From Mycobacterium senriense (lineage in GTDB: Bacteria > Actinomycetota > Actinomycetes > Mycobacteriales > Mycobacteriaceae), in the NCBI RefSeq assembly GCF_019668465.1, contig NZ_AP024828.1:1612001-1676000 (forward strand): a stretch of 64,000 nt of DNA, written 5' to 3'. Both the position numbers and the translations under genes were made by a program. The notes under the pieces are model-generated. The model was not told where the DNA came from and searched no databases. It was given only the letters and a program-made list of their open reading frames with translations. Of this stretch, positions 53,263-61,879 are shown piece by piece (positions within the stretch are counted from its first letter, which is position 1; each line of letters begins with the position of its first letter).

Positions 53263-54105
53263 TTAGGACCCAGCCGAAGCGGTGTCCGGGGCGGCGAACA
53301 CTTTGCTGAGGTCGAGCTGGCCGGACTGCACGGCGCCGAAGAATCCGCCATCGGTCACCAGTGCTTCGCCGTTGATGTAGCTGGATCGGGGGCTGTTGAG
53401 GAAGATCAGCGGCCACGCCTGTTCCTCGGCGGTTGAGCGCCGCCGAATCGGGCCGACGAACGCATCGATGATGTTCTGCCCCGCGAATTCCACGAAGTGG
53501 GGCAGCATCGCGGTCTCCGTGGGGCCTGGGTTGATGCAGTTGAGCCGGATGCCATCGGTGATCAGCGTGGCGGCCCGGGAGCCAACCCAGGCGTTGATCG
53601 CCTTTTTCGAAAACGGGTATGCGCCAACGGCCCCCATCTCGTCATTGGCTTCGCACAACCGCTTGCCCTCGTCGAAGCCGTCTGTGGACACCAGTTCCAT
53701 CAGCTGTTCGAGCTCCAGTTGCCACCCCATTGCGGCATTGGATGCGACGACGGCGATCGCCCCGCCGGGCGGAATCTTGGGCAGGACCAGGTTCACTAGA
53801 TGCCGCGCCCCGACGAAGTTGACCAGTAGCACGTCGAGGCCGGAGAACGGCGGTCCAGGCAGGCCCGCGCAGCCGAAATAGGCATCCACCGGCCCCTCAA
53901 TGGCTTCGGCTCCCCGCTCGATGGATCCGCGATCGCGCAGGTCCACCTCGACCACCCGGTTGACGGGAAGGTCCGTGGGGCGCACGTCGAGCGCGGTGAC
54001 TCTCGCCCCCAGGTTGAGCAGAATTGAGGCGGTCGCAGCGCCCATGCCTGATGCGGCGCCGGTTACAACCACGTGGCGTCCCGCATATCCCAGTACGTCT
54101 TCCAT
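53263..54105 (-). CDS. SDR family oxidoreductase, hydroxysteroid dehydrogenase-like
   Basis: 280 aa. Cofactor loop TGAASGMGAAT at residue 16, acidic DVR after strand 2 (NAD preference), and the catalytic Tyr-Lys in YPFSKKAINAWV; NPGPTETAML is the substrate-side loop. The arrangement with GCAGLPGPPFSGLD and a large insert resembles 3-alpha-hydroxysteroid dehydrogenase-type SDRs. ATG 54105 has GGAGGA upstream. Divergent from the aldehyde dehydrogenase; a palindromic operator lies between them. Confidence 0.85.
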   Translation of the reverse strand: MEDVLGYAGRHVVVTGAASGMGAATASILLNLGARVTALDVRPTDLPVNRVVEVDLRDRGSIERGAEAIEGPVDAYFGCAGLPGPPFSGLDVLLVNFVGARHLVNLVLPKIPPGGAIAVVASNAAMGWQLELEQLMELVSTDGFDEGKRLCEANDEMGAVGAYPFSKKAINAWVGSRAATLITDGIRLNCINPGPTETAMLPHFVEFAGQNIIDAFVGPIRRRSTAEEQAWPLIFLNSPRSSYINGEALVTDGGFFGAVQSGQLDLSKVFAAPDTASAGS

Positions 54106-54149
54106 CGTTCCTCCGGCGTCTTTGAGAGTATCGTCTGTCCAAATAACGA

Positions 54150-54168
54150 TATAACAGGTGCTGTTATA
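54150..54168. promoter_or_regulatory. Perfect 19-bp palindromic operator in the SDR/ALDH divergent promoter
   Basis: TATAACAGGTGCTGTTATA: 8-bp arms and a GTG centre, 45 bp from the SDR start and 110 bp from the ALDH start. It is a typical TetR-family operator; the TetR gene at 56818 is the obvious candidate regulator. Confidence 0.65.
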
Positions 54169-54277
54169 GGAAGATAGCGTTCTCCTATTGGGGATAGGCT
54201 GCTAGCGTCCTGTGACATGGAGGCCTGCTCGGTGGTGCGACGGGCGTCAAATTTAGGCGAGTTGGAGGTAGTACGGG

Positions 54278-55807
54278 GTGGGTGACCGTTGGGATTACGA
54301 CGAGATGTTCATCGACGGCGCTTGGACGGCGGACGACACGGTGGGGGTCATCGAAGTCGTCGACCCGGCCACCGAGGAGGTCATCGGCTCGGCTCCCGAT
54401 GCGGGTCTTAAGGCCACCCACGCGGCGATCTTGGCTGCCCGGCGGGCGTTCGACGACGGGCCCTGGCCACGGACGTCGCCGCGAGATCGGGCCAAGGTCC
54501 TACGCAGATTCGCTGCCATCCTTGATGAGCGCCACGATTTCCTCAAGAAGCTGGTGATGACCGAGTCCGGGTCGGTTGGCTTCCTCGCCGACATCATCCA
54601 GGTGCGCGGAACGATTGACATCGCCGAGTGGATTGCGGAGGCCATGGAACTCGCGGTGCGCTGGACCGAAGTGTCGCCGCCGGCCGGGGGTCCAACTGGG
54701 ATGGCGGGACACGCGGTCGTCCGGGAGCCGGTTGGTGTGGTGGCCGCGATCACGCCGTTCAACTTTCCGTTCTTCCTCAACATCGTGAAGGTCCTGCCAG
54801 CTTTGGCGGCCGGCTGCACCGTGGTGCTCAAACCGCACCAGTGGACTCCCCTGGACGCCTTCGAAATCGCCAAAGCGGCCCAGGATGCCGACCTTCCGCC
54901 GGGCGTGTTCAACGTCATCGCGGGTGGCCCCGAGGCCGGCGCGGAGATGACCACCCACCCGCTGGTGGACATGGTCACTTTCACCGGCTCGACCGCCACC
55001 GGGCGGGCGATCATGGCGGCCGCAGCCCCTACGGTCAAGCGCCTGCAGCTCGAGCTCGGCGGCAAAAGTGCGTGCATTGTCTTGGACGACGTCCCCGAAG
55101 ACCATGTCGCCAACATGGGCATCATCAGCTCGATGATTCACGCCGGGCAGGGCTGTGCCATCCAGACCAGGATGCTGCTCCCCGAGCACCTGCTCGACGC
55201 GTACGTCGAGGGAGCCAGGAAGTCGGCGGCGTCGCTCAAGGTCGGCGATCCCCGGGAGCCTGACACGCTGATCGGTCCGTTGATCCGAGAACAGCAGCGA
55301 GCCCGAGTCGAGGCATACGTGCAGGCCGGTCTCGATGAGGGAGCCGAGCTGGTCTTCGGCGGCAAGCGGCCCGCGCACCTGGCCAAGGGGTTCTTCTACG
55401 AGCCGACGCTTTTCATCAACGCCCGCAACGACATGCGGATTGCGCAGGAGGAGATTTTCGGCCCGGTCCTCACCGCAATCACCTACAAGACCGAAGACGA
55501 AGCAATTCGCATCGCCAACGATTCGATTTACGGACTCGGTGGCGGCGTCATCGCCGGTAATACCGCGCGCGGCTTCAACGTCGCCCGTCGGATCCGGGCC
55601 GGAAACGTCTCGGTGCAGACAGTGGGGTCGCCCACCGTCAACGCCGAGGCCCTCGGAAGCTCGGGTCCAGGCTGGTCGGCCGATCAGCCGGGCGGGGTGG
55701 GCATTACCGGTGTCTTCGGCGGGTTCAAGCAGAGTGGCATTGGCAGGGAGTGGGGTCACCACGGAATCGAGGAGTTCACCGAACTCAAATCCATTGCCTG
55801 GAGTTGA
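54278..55807 (+). CDS. NAD(P)-dependent aldehyde dehydrogenase
   Basis: 509 aa, full length. Glu 259 in LELGGKSACIV and catalytic Cys 293 in GQGCAIQT; the Rossmann region VTFTGSTATGRAIM and the NFPF motif (ITPFNFPFFLNI) are in place; the C-terminal GVFGGFKQSGIGREWG is typical. Oxidises an aldehyde to an acid, which would then be CoA-activated. GTG 54278 has GGAGGT upstream. Divergent from the SDR gene. Confidence 0.93.
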   Translation: MGDRWDYDEMFIDGAWTADDTVGVIEVVDPATEEVIGSAPDAGLKATHAAILAARRAFDDGPWPRTSPRDRAKVLRRFAAILDERHDFLKKLVMTESGSVGFLADIIQVRGTIDIAEWIAEAMELAVRWTEVSPPAGGPTGMAGHAVVREPVGVVAAITPFNFPFFLNIVKVLPALAAGCTVVLKPHQWTPLDAFEIAKAAQDADLPPGVFNVIAGGPEAGAEMTTHPLVDMVTFTGSTATGRAIMAAAAPTVKRLQLELGGKSACIVLDDVPEDHVANMGIISSMIHAGQGCAIQTRMLLPEHLLDAYVEGARKSAASLKVGDPREPDTLIGPLIREQQRARVEAYVQAGLDEGAELVFGGKRPAHLAKGFFYEPTLFINARNDMRIAQEEIFGPVLTAITYKTEDEAIRIANDSIYGLGGGVIAGNTARGFNVARRIRAGNVSVQTVGSPTVNAEALGSSGPGWSADQPGGVGITGVFGGFKQSGIGREWGHHGIEEFTELKSIAWS

Positions 55808-56039
55808 GTTGCGGTGACAATCACAAGCCGCTGGGCGCGGCTAGGTCTGAGCATGTTAATCTCACGAGGTGGCACCTAAGCGTTTCACACTGGTAGAACG
55901 TGATAGGCGTCATGCAAGAATTTGGTAGACATAATCCGAGCGCACAGGGGCGACAAATGAAGGCGCAATTGGAGTCATCGGTCTTCGAACGGAGCTCTTG
56001 TCTGCCGGTGGCCGAGAACCATGTTGTTCCGGGGCGTGG

Positions 56040-56834
56040 ATGACTGAGGAAGCGGGCGCGCCTCGCGCCTTCACCTATCAACACGACGGGCTGACGTTGG
56101 CCTATACAGTGGTCGGCGACGGGCCTCAGCCGATCTTGTTCGTCCATGGTGCCACCGCAACGGGTGAATTCGAGTGGGCTGGCCTGGCCAGCGCCCTAGG
56201 ACCCGGCTACCGCTGCATCCTGCCCGACCTGCGCGGCCACGGCCGGTCGGAATTCCGGCCGACGGCCACGACGGGGACCGCCGTCCGCTCCGACCTGAGC
56301 TATCTCATTGACCGCCTGGACCTGGGGCGCCCGCACGTCGTGGGTTTCTCGTATGGCGCGGAGATCGCCCTGACCTTAGAGCTGGACAAACCGGGAACGG
56401 CCCGATCTCTAATCCTCATCTCCCCTGGTACCGGACGTCCCAGCGACTACCGAGCTCCGCGGCTGGAGCATCTGCACCGGACGTGGCCCTTCGCGCTACG
56501 ACGCCTGCATGAAGCCGCCCATGGTCCCGAGCACTGGCGCGACCTGGTCACAGCGATGCACGAGGACAGTGTGTCCTGGCCCGAATTGTCCGATGACACG
56601 TTGGCTGGCATCGCGTGCCCGATTCTTTTGATGGCAGGCGAGCGGGACGAACTCACACGTCAGCAGCAGGGTCGACGGTTCGCACAAGTCAATCCCCGGG
56701 CCCGATTTGTAGAGATCGCGGGCGCGGCGCATTCGGCCCATCAGAAGTGCCCAGATACCGTCAGGGGAGTCATCGGTGACTTCCTGGCCGAAGTCGACCT
56801 TGAGAGAGCGGAGCGTCATGGCGCGGTCAACTGA
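56040..56834 (+). CDS. Alpha/beta hydrolase
   Basis: 264 aa from ATG 56040. Oxyanion motif LFVHGATATGEFEW, Ser 104 in GFSYG, Asp 203 in GERDEL and His 231 in AAHSAHQ form a complete triad. It may be an esterase or a C-C hydrolase in the pathway; sequence alone does not decide. The gene before it is 230 bp away; the TetR start overlaps its end by 17 bp, so the two are translated together. Confidence 0.85.
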   Translation: MTEEAGAPRAFTYQHDGLTLAYTVVGDGPQPILFVHGATATGEFEWAGLASALGPGYRCILPDLRGHGRSEFRPTATTGTAVRSDLSYLIDRLDLGRPHVVGFSYGAEIALTLELDKPGTARSLILISPGTGRPSDYRAPRLEHLHRTWPFALRRLHEAAHGPEHWRDLVTAMHEDSVSWPELSDDTLAGIACPILLMAGERDELTRQQQGRRFAQVNPRARFVEIAGAAHSAHQKCPDTVRGVIGDFLAEVDLERAERHGAVN

Positions 56835-57513
56835 GCTGAAGGCGAAGAAAGTTCATCAGCCGGGGGATGCGCCCGTGCCGAGTTGGCAGCGGGATAGCGT
56901 CGATCGGTCGCTACGCAACGCTCGCGCGCGTGCCCAGGCTCGCAGCGACCGTTTCGTCTCGGCAGCGATAGAGCTCCTCGGTGAGCGAGACGAAAGCGAC
57001 TTCACCATCCAGGACGTCGTCGACAAGTCCAGCATGTCGCAGCGGACGTTCTACACCTTTTTCGACGGCAAGGACAGCCTGCTCTTGGCGGTGTACGAGA
57101 CGATTCTGCGGACTACGGCGATGCCGATGATCCGTGAGCGGTGTGAGGACATCCCCGATCCCGTGCAGCGATTGCGGGCTTTGATGGAGGCGCTGTCCGA
57201 GATCACCGCGATGCCGGCCCGACTGGCGCGCGGGCTCAGTGTCCTGCACCTGCGCCTGGCCGAGTCGCGCCCCAATGACCTCACCTACGCTCTGGAACCG
57301 TTGCACTCCTTCATCGTTGAGTTGCTCGAAGAGGTTGCCGACGCGGGCTTGCTCCGCGACGACGTGCCGCTGGCCACCCAGGCTGCCCTGCTCCAGGAGC
57401 TCCTGCTGGCGACGTCGCACTCCGCGGTACTGTCCGGCGGGCGGTCGACCAGTGTCGATGATCTGTGGGCTTTCTGCTCGGCGGCGATCCTTCGCGTAGC
57501 AACCGAGCGCTAG
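56818..57513 (+). CDS. TetR family transcriptional regulator
   Basis: 231 aa from ATG 56818, with GGAG in front. The N-terminal helix-turn-helix spans about residues 40-90: RFVSAAIELLGERDESDFTI, VVDKSSMSQRTFYTFFDGKDSLL. The C-terminal helical part binds an unknown ligand, likely a CoA ester or pathway acid. It probably controls the cluster through the 54150 palindrome, and possibly the 59613 or 59666 palindromes. It is convergent with the CoA-transferase gene. Confidence 0.9.
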   Translation: MARSTELKAKKVHQPGDAPVPSWQRDSVDRSLRNARARAQARSDRFVSAAIELLGERDESDFTIQDVVDKSSMSQRTFYTFFDGKDSLLLAVYETILRTTAMPMIRERCEDIPDPVQRLRALMEALSEITAMPARLARGLSVLHLRLAESRPNDLTYALEPLHSFIVELLEEVADAGLLRDDVPLATQAALLQELLLATSHSAVLSGGRSTSVDDLWAFCSAAILRVATER

Positions 57514-57516
57514 TCC

Positions 57517-58740
57517 TCACGTCACCGCTCCACTGACCTTGAGCTCGATCAGTTCGTCGTCCGATTTGCCGAGCGCCCGCAGAATGTCGTCGGTGTGCTC
57601 AGCGAATTGCGGTGCGCGCTTGAGCTGTACCGGTTTCTCATCGAACTGGACTGGGTTGGCGACCAGTTCCCGCGTAGTGCCCTCAACGTCGAGCACTTCT
57701 GCGATAAGTCCATTAGCCCGCAACGCCGCGTCCTGGCCCACTTCCCACGGATCTTGCGCGATCGCCCACTGGCCTTCCATGCCGGCGAACCGGGTGACCC
57801 ATTCGGTAAGGGGCCGAGCGGCGAGTACCTCTTGCACGATCTCTGCCGCCACCGCCGCATTGCCCATCAATGCCTCGGCGGTGGCGAATCGCTCGTCGGT
57901 GATGAGGTCCTCGCGGCCGATGTGCCGACAGAACTCTGGCCAGTACCGCCCGGGCTGCAGCATGGCCAAAACGAGCCAACGGTCGTCCGCAGTCCGGTAG
58001 TTGCCGACCAGCGGGTTTGTCGGCGCCGAATTGCTTGCTGGGCGGGGCTCAGGAGGGCCGCCCTCCAACAGTGCGAAACCCACCGGGAGCGCGTTGGCCC
58101 AGGCGCCGACCCCGAGCAGGGACACATCAATGACAGAAGTCTCGCCGGTGCGCTGCCGCGCGAACAAAGCTGCGGCGATTCCCCCGGCAATGGTCATTCC
58201 GCCTAGCGAATCTCCGTAGGCCCCGGCAGGCATCTTGCACAGGCCGCCGTAGTCCACCGGGGTGGTCCCCACCGCGCTGCCGGCTCGTGCCCAGAAGGCG
58301 GTGCTGTCGTACCCACCCTTTTCGCTGTCGGGGCCGCTGTTGCCGAAGCCGGATCCGCGGACGTAGATGATGTCGGGGTTGATCTTGCGGACGTCGTCGA
58401 GTTCGATGCCCAACCGCCGGCGTGCTGCGGGCAGGAAGTTGGTCAGGAAGACGTCGCTGGTCCGGATCAGTTCGTGCAAAACCTCCAGCGCCCCGGCCTC
58501 CTCCAGCGCCAATCCGAGACTGCGTTTGCCCCGATTGGGGTGTTCCATCAGGGGAGCGAAGGACCCGCTGCCGACCGGCATGCCCATCAGAGCGCTCAGC
58601 CCGCGCTGGGCGTCACCCTTTTCGGCGTGTTCGACCTTGATGACGTCGGCGCCCCAGTCGGCCAAGACCGCACCCGCGGCGGGGACGAAGGTGAACTGTG
58701 CCACCTCCAACACCCGGACGCCGTCCATCGGTCGAATCAC
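57517..58740 (-). CDS. Class III CoA-transferase (CaiB/BaiF family)
   Basis: 407 aa. N-terminal block GVRVLEVAQFTFVPAAGAVLADWGADVIKVEH, then NRGKRSLGLALEEAGA, and the catalytic Asp in GYDSTAFWARAGSA; AYGDSLGGMTIAGGIAAALFAR follows. It moves CoA from one thioester to another acid, the activation step of the cluster, or isomerises an alpha-methylacyl-CoA. It stops 3 bp from the TetR stop and lies upstream of the following SDR gene on the same strand. Confidence 0.88.
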   Translation of the reverse strand: MIRPMDGVRVLEVAQFTFVPAAGAVLADWGADVIKVEHAEKGDAQRGLSALMGMPVGSGSFAPLMEHPNRGKRSLGLALEEAGALEVLHELIRTSDVFLTNFLPAARRRLGIELDDVRKINPDIIYVRGSGFGNSGPDSEKGGYDSTAFWARAGSAVGTTPVDYGGLCKMPAGAYGDSLGGMTIAGGIAAALFARQRTGETSVIDVSLLGVGAWANALPVGFALLEGGPPEPRPASNSAPTNPLVGNYRTADDRWLVLAMLQPGRYWPEFCRHIGREDLITDERFATAEALMGNAAVAAEIVQEVLAARPLTEWVTRFAGMEGQWAIAQDPWEVGQDAALRANGLIAEVLDVEGTTRELVANPVQFDEKPVQLKRAPQFAEHTDDILRALGKSDDELIELKVSGAVT

Positions 58741-58800
58741 TTTGTCTCCTTTGCAGTTTCAGTTTTCGGCCCGGACTGAGCCATTCGCGTCGGTGGCGGG

Positions 58801-59562
58801 TCAGCTGCTTGCCGGACGGACGTGGACCACGTCCATCATCACTTCGCGGGGCCGGGTGATGACGTCGTGCAGCACATCGGCAACGGTGCCCGGGGTGAGA
58901 CGCTTGGTGCCGCTCATTCGGGTCAGGTAGCCGTCGGCTTCCCACAGCGGCCAGGCCTTCTCGAGATCGCCCGGGCCGAAGTTCTCGTGGATGCCCGTAT
59001 CGTCGACCGCGCCGAGAACGACCAGGGTGACCCTGATGCCCTCTCGTCGCAGCTCCTTACTCATGGCTCCGGTGAAACCGTTCAGACCGTGCTTGGTGGC
59101 GGCGTAGAGGGTCATCATGGGCATGTCGTCGAGGGTGATTTCCGAGGAGATGTTCATGATGTCGCCGCCGCCGGCCGCGCGCAGCAGCGGAATGGCCGAG
59201 CGCGTGGTGTAAATCGGAGCCACCAGGTTGGTGTTGATCGTGACGGCAATATCGTCGTCGCTGGCCTCTTCGATCAGTCGAATCCGGCTGGCACCAGCGG
59301 AGTTAATCAGGACATCGATGCGGCCGAACTGCGTCGCGATCTGATCGAACGCGGCCTGCACGTCGTGGCTGTTGGTGATGTCGGTGACGATCGGGACGGC
59401 ACTGGTCCCGATGATCTCGACGACCTCGTCGAGAAGCAATTTGCGGCGGGCCAGCAACACCACTGTGGCGCCGTCCTGCGCAAGGCGAATCGCGGTGGCA
59501 CGCCCGACGCCCATCGATGAGCCGGCGATCACGGCGACTCGGCCCTCCATGCTCTGCGACAT
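58801..59562 (-). CDS. SDR family oxidoreductase
   Basis: About 253 aa from ATG 59562, which has AGGAG four bases upstream; the frame also opens at 59574. Cofactor motif GSSMGVGRATA, NSAG motif, catalytic Ser in ISSE and Tyr-Lys in YAATKHGLNGF. Substrate unknown; the position with the CoA-transferase suggests oxidation of a hydroxyacyl or alcohol intermediate. The gap to the CoA-transferase start is 60 bp. Confidence 0.87.
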   Translation of the reverse strand: MSQSMEGRVAVIAGSSMGVGRATAIRLAQDGATVVLLARRKLLLDEVVEIIGTSAVPIVTDITNSHDVQAAFDQIATQFGRIDVLINSAGASRIRLIEEASDDDIAVTINTNLVAPIYTTRSAIPLLRAAGGGDIMNISSEITLDDMPMMTLYAATKHGLNGFTGAMSKELRREGIRVTLVVLGAVDDTGIHENFGPGDLEKAWPLWEADGYLTRMSGTKRLTPGTVADVLHDVITRPREVMMDVVHVRPASS

Positions 59563-59612
59563 CAAGCTCCTCATGCTGGCCAGCTACGGCCCTATCGAAA
59601 TCCGCGGACCAC

Positions 59613-59631
59613 GGTGCATCATCGATGCACC
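59613..59631. promoter_or_regulatory. Palindrome 1 in SDR/aldolase divergent promoter
   Basis: GGTGCATC and GATGCACC arms of 8 bp around an ATC centre, 51 bp before the SDR start. Confidence 0.5.
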
Positions 59632-59665
59632 TGTTCCTTGCACCTGACGCACATATCGTTCTACC

Positions 59666-59681
59666 ATGACGCGTACGTCAT
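59666..59681. promoter_or_regulatory. Palindrome 2 in SDR/aldolase divergent promoter
   Basis: ATGACG and CGTCAT arms around CGTA, 56 bp upstream of the aldolase GTG. Form and position fit a TetR- or GntR-type operator. Confidence 0.5.
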
Positions 59682-59737
59682 AGTCATCACCTGGCCCGAG
59701 AAACTCGCGTCCGGCAATAGTGCAGAAGGAGTCGGTT

Positions 59738-60736
59738 GTGGCCACAGGTGTCACTGGCAAAGAGGCGAAGGACTGGGCGTCGGAGCACCTGTGGGGCAAC
59801 TGCAGTTCGCTCTACACTCCGTTCTGCGGTCTCGACGGCGACGAAATCGACTACGGGGCGCTGCGCGCATTGGTACGGCACTGCCTGGTCGAGCTGGACC
59901 AGGACGGTATTTGGCTGACCGGCGGCATCGCCGAATTCTGGTCACTGACCACCGAGGAACTCAAAGAAGTAGTCCGGGTCGCCATCGAGGAGGCCCGACG
60001 AGTCAAACCCGGCGCCCTGGTGCAGGTGATGTCAAGCACCGACACCGCCAAGCAGGCTGTCGAGCTCACGCTGAACGCCCAAGAGCTGGGGGCCGACATC
60101 TGCTACATACTGACACCCTATTTCGAGTGCTCCGGCAAGCCTGGCGTCCTGGAATACCTGCGCTACGTCGCCGATCGCACCGACATGCCGCTGGGCTTCT
60201 TCAACTCCCATTCGACAGGGCTGGTATTAACCCCCGAGGAATGTGTCGAGCTCTACCGTGAGATCCCCGCATTGTGCGGACTGAAGAACGGGCTGCTTGA
60301 CGCGCAGCACAGCCTCGCGATCCATCAGCTGGCCCCGGAAATGGTGTTATGGGAAGCAGCCGACGAGGCCGGTATCCGGTTGGGGATACCCCACCCCGGA
60401 GCCCTGGGGTCGGCGCTCTATCTCTACGAGAAGCGGGGCGCGCTGCTGTTCAGCGAGTGGCGAGCACTGCTGGTGCAAGGCGATTTCGAGGGTGCTGACG
60501 CCTTCGCGGCCGAGACCGGTTTGACCGCCATGCGTGAGGCGAGCCGCCGTTACCAGTCCCATCCTGCCCGCCCCGGAATGTTCACGCACTGGGGAGCCGG
60601 GTTCAAATTCGGCGCCTCGCTGCTTGGACTCCCCATCGGCGACCACCCGGCCCGGCCGCCACAGACCGCGTTCCCCGAGGAGTTGAAACAGCCGATCCGT
60701 CAGGCCTATGTCGACTCTGGGTTCATCGAGTCCTGA
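59738..60736 (+). CDS. Dihydrodipicolinate synthase family aldolase
   Basis: 332 aa from GTG 59738 (AAGGAG at 7-nt spacing; the earlier GTG 59720 lacks a site). Schiff-base Lys 183 in GLKNG and Tyr in YILTPYF are the class I DHDPS-type active site; GGIAEFWSLTTEE stands in place of the usual GTTGE. Relatives in catabolism are hydratase-aldolases or keto-acid aldolases that split or join pyruvate. Lysine synthesis is unlikely in this context. It starts the plus-strand operon that runs to the window end. Confidence 0.85.
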   Translation: MATGVTGKEAKDWASEHLWGNCSSLYTPFCGLDGDEIDYGALRALVRHCLVELDQDGIWLTGGIAEFWSLTTEELKEVVRVAIEEARRVKPGALVQVMSSTDTAKQAVELTLNAQELGADICYILTPYFECSGKPGVLEYLRYVADRTDMPLGFFNSHSTGLVLTPEECVELYREIPALCGLKNGLLDAQHSLAIHQLAPEMVLWEAADEAGIRLGIPHPGALGSALYLYEKRGALLFSEWRALLVQGDFEGADAFAAETGLTAMREASRRYQSHPARPGMFTHWGAGFKFGASLLGLPIGDHPARPPQTAFPEELKQPIRQAYVDSGFIES

Positions 60737-60751
60737 GAACGGAGGATTTTA

Positions 60752-61879
60752 GTGGAGGTGCGCGAATTTCGCGCTGGTGTGCGTGCATGGATCGAAGAGG
60801 TAGGAGAGCCGCTGGTTCCCGCGATCGAGGACCAAAGTGTCCGGAGTGCAGGGGCCCAGCTGGACCACCAACTTCGACTGCAGCGACTCCTGTTCGATGC
60901 CGGCTGGATGCGCTGCGGATGGCCGACCCGGCTCGGCGGCCTGGGGGGGTCGCCGATGCTGCGCGCCGTGCTCGGCGAGGAGCTCACCAGCCGAGCGCTG
61001 GTACACACTACGTCCTGGTCGATGCACGAAGTGCTCGGACCGGCGGTAGGTGAATTCGGCCCGGCCGAGCTGGTCGAGGAGATCTTCCCGCGGCTATTGC
61101 GGGGCGAGGAATTTTGGTGTCAGGGGTTCTCCGAGCCCGATGCGGGCAGCGACCTGGGATCCATGCGGACGACCGCGCGCCCCTGCGGCGGTGGCTGGGT
61201 GATCAACGGGGAAAAATTGTGGACCAGCTGGGCCCACCACGCCACGCGGTGCGTCGTTCTGGCCAGGACCGGCGACGCCGGGTCGCGGGGCATCAGCGCC
61301 TTTCTGGTGGATATGGACACACCGGGCGTGACCGCGAGCCCGCTGGAGACGATGGCCGGTGTTGACGAATTCTGCTCGACATCGTTCGTCGACGTCGAGG
61401 TGCCCGCGCAGCGCCTGCTCGGGGAGCCCAACGCCGGCTGGCGGGTCGCACAGTTCATCTTGGCCTGTGAACGCGGCGCGATTTTCTGGCAGCGCGGCGG
61501 CTGGCTTGCTCATCATCTCGGCCTGCTCCTCGACGGAGCAGTCGACGGCGCGGCGGCGTCGACGCTTGGTGAGGCCTATCAGTTGTTGTGGGCCTTTCGT
61601 GCCACCTCGAAGAACACGCAGGACCGCATCGCAGCGGGTGATCTGCCCGGACCGGAAGCCTCGGTGGACAAGATCATGATCGCCGCCGCCGATCAGGCCG
61701 TGTTCGATGCGGCGCGCGAATTGCTGCGCGGCGGCATGGAAACCGGTGACACCGCGCGCAGCCGGGCGTGGCGCCGCGAGTGGGCTTACTCGCGCGCCGC
61801 CACCATTTATGGGGGCACCAGTGAAATTCAGAAAGACATCGTGGCTTCGCGGCTGCTCGGATTGCCGAGAAGCGCGTGA
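60752..61879 (+). CDS. Acyl-CoA dehydrogenase, large subunit type
   Basis: 375 aa. All three domains are visible: the N-terminal helices, the beta domain with FSEPDAGSDLGSM and FVDVEVPAQRLLGEPNAGW, and the C-terminal helices ending in the FAD signature YGGTSEIQKDIVASRLLGLP. It makes an alpha,beta double bond in an acyl-CoA. GTG 60752 has GGAGG upstream. It overlaps the next ACAD gene by 4 bp (GTGA); such mycobacterial pairs often make one alpha2beta2 enzyme for ring or side-chain substrates. Confidence 0.92.
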   Translation: MEVREFRAGVRAWIEEVGEPLVPAIEDQSVRSAGAQLDHQLRLQRLLFDAGWMRCGWPTRLGGLGGSPMLRAVLGEELTSRALVHTTSWSMHEVLGPAVGEFGPAELVEEIFPRLLRGEEFWCQGFSEPDAGSDLGSMRTTARPCGGGWVINGEKLWTSWAHHATRCVVLARTGDAGSRGISAFLVDMDTPGVTASPLETMAGVDEFCSTSFVDVEVPAQRLLGEPNAGWRVAQFILACERGAIFWQRGGWLAHHLGLLLDGAVDGAAASTLGEAYQLLWAFRATSKNTQDRIAAGDLPGPEASVDKIMIAAADQAVFDAARELLRGGMETGDTARSRAWRREWAYSRAATIYGGTSEIQKDIVASRLLGLPRSA

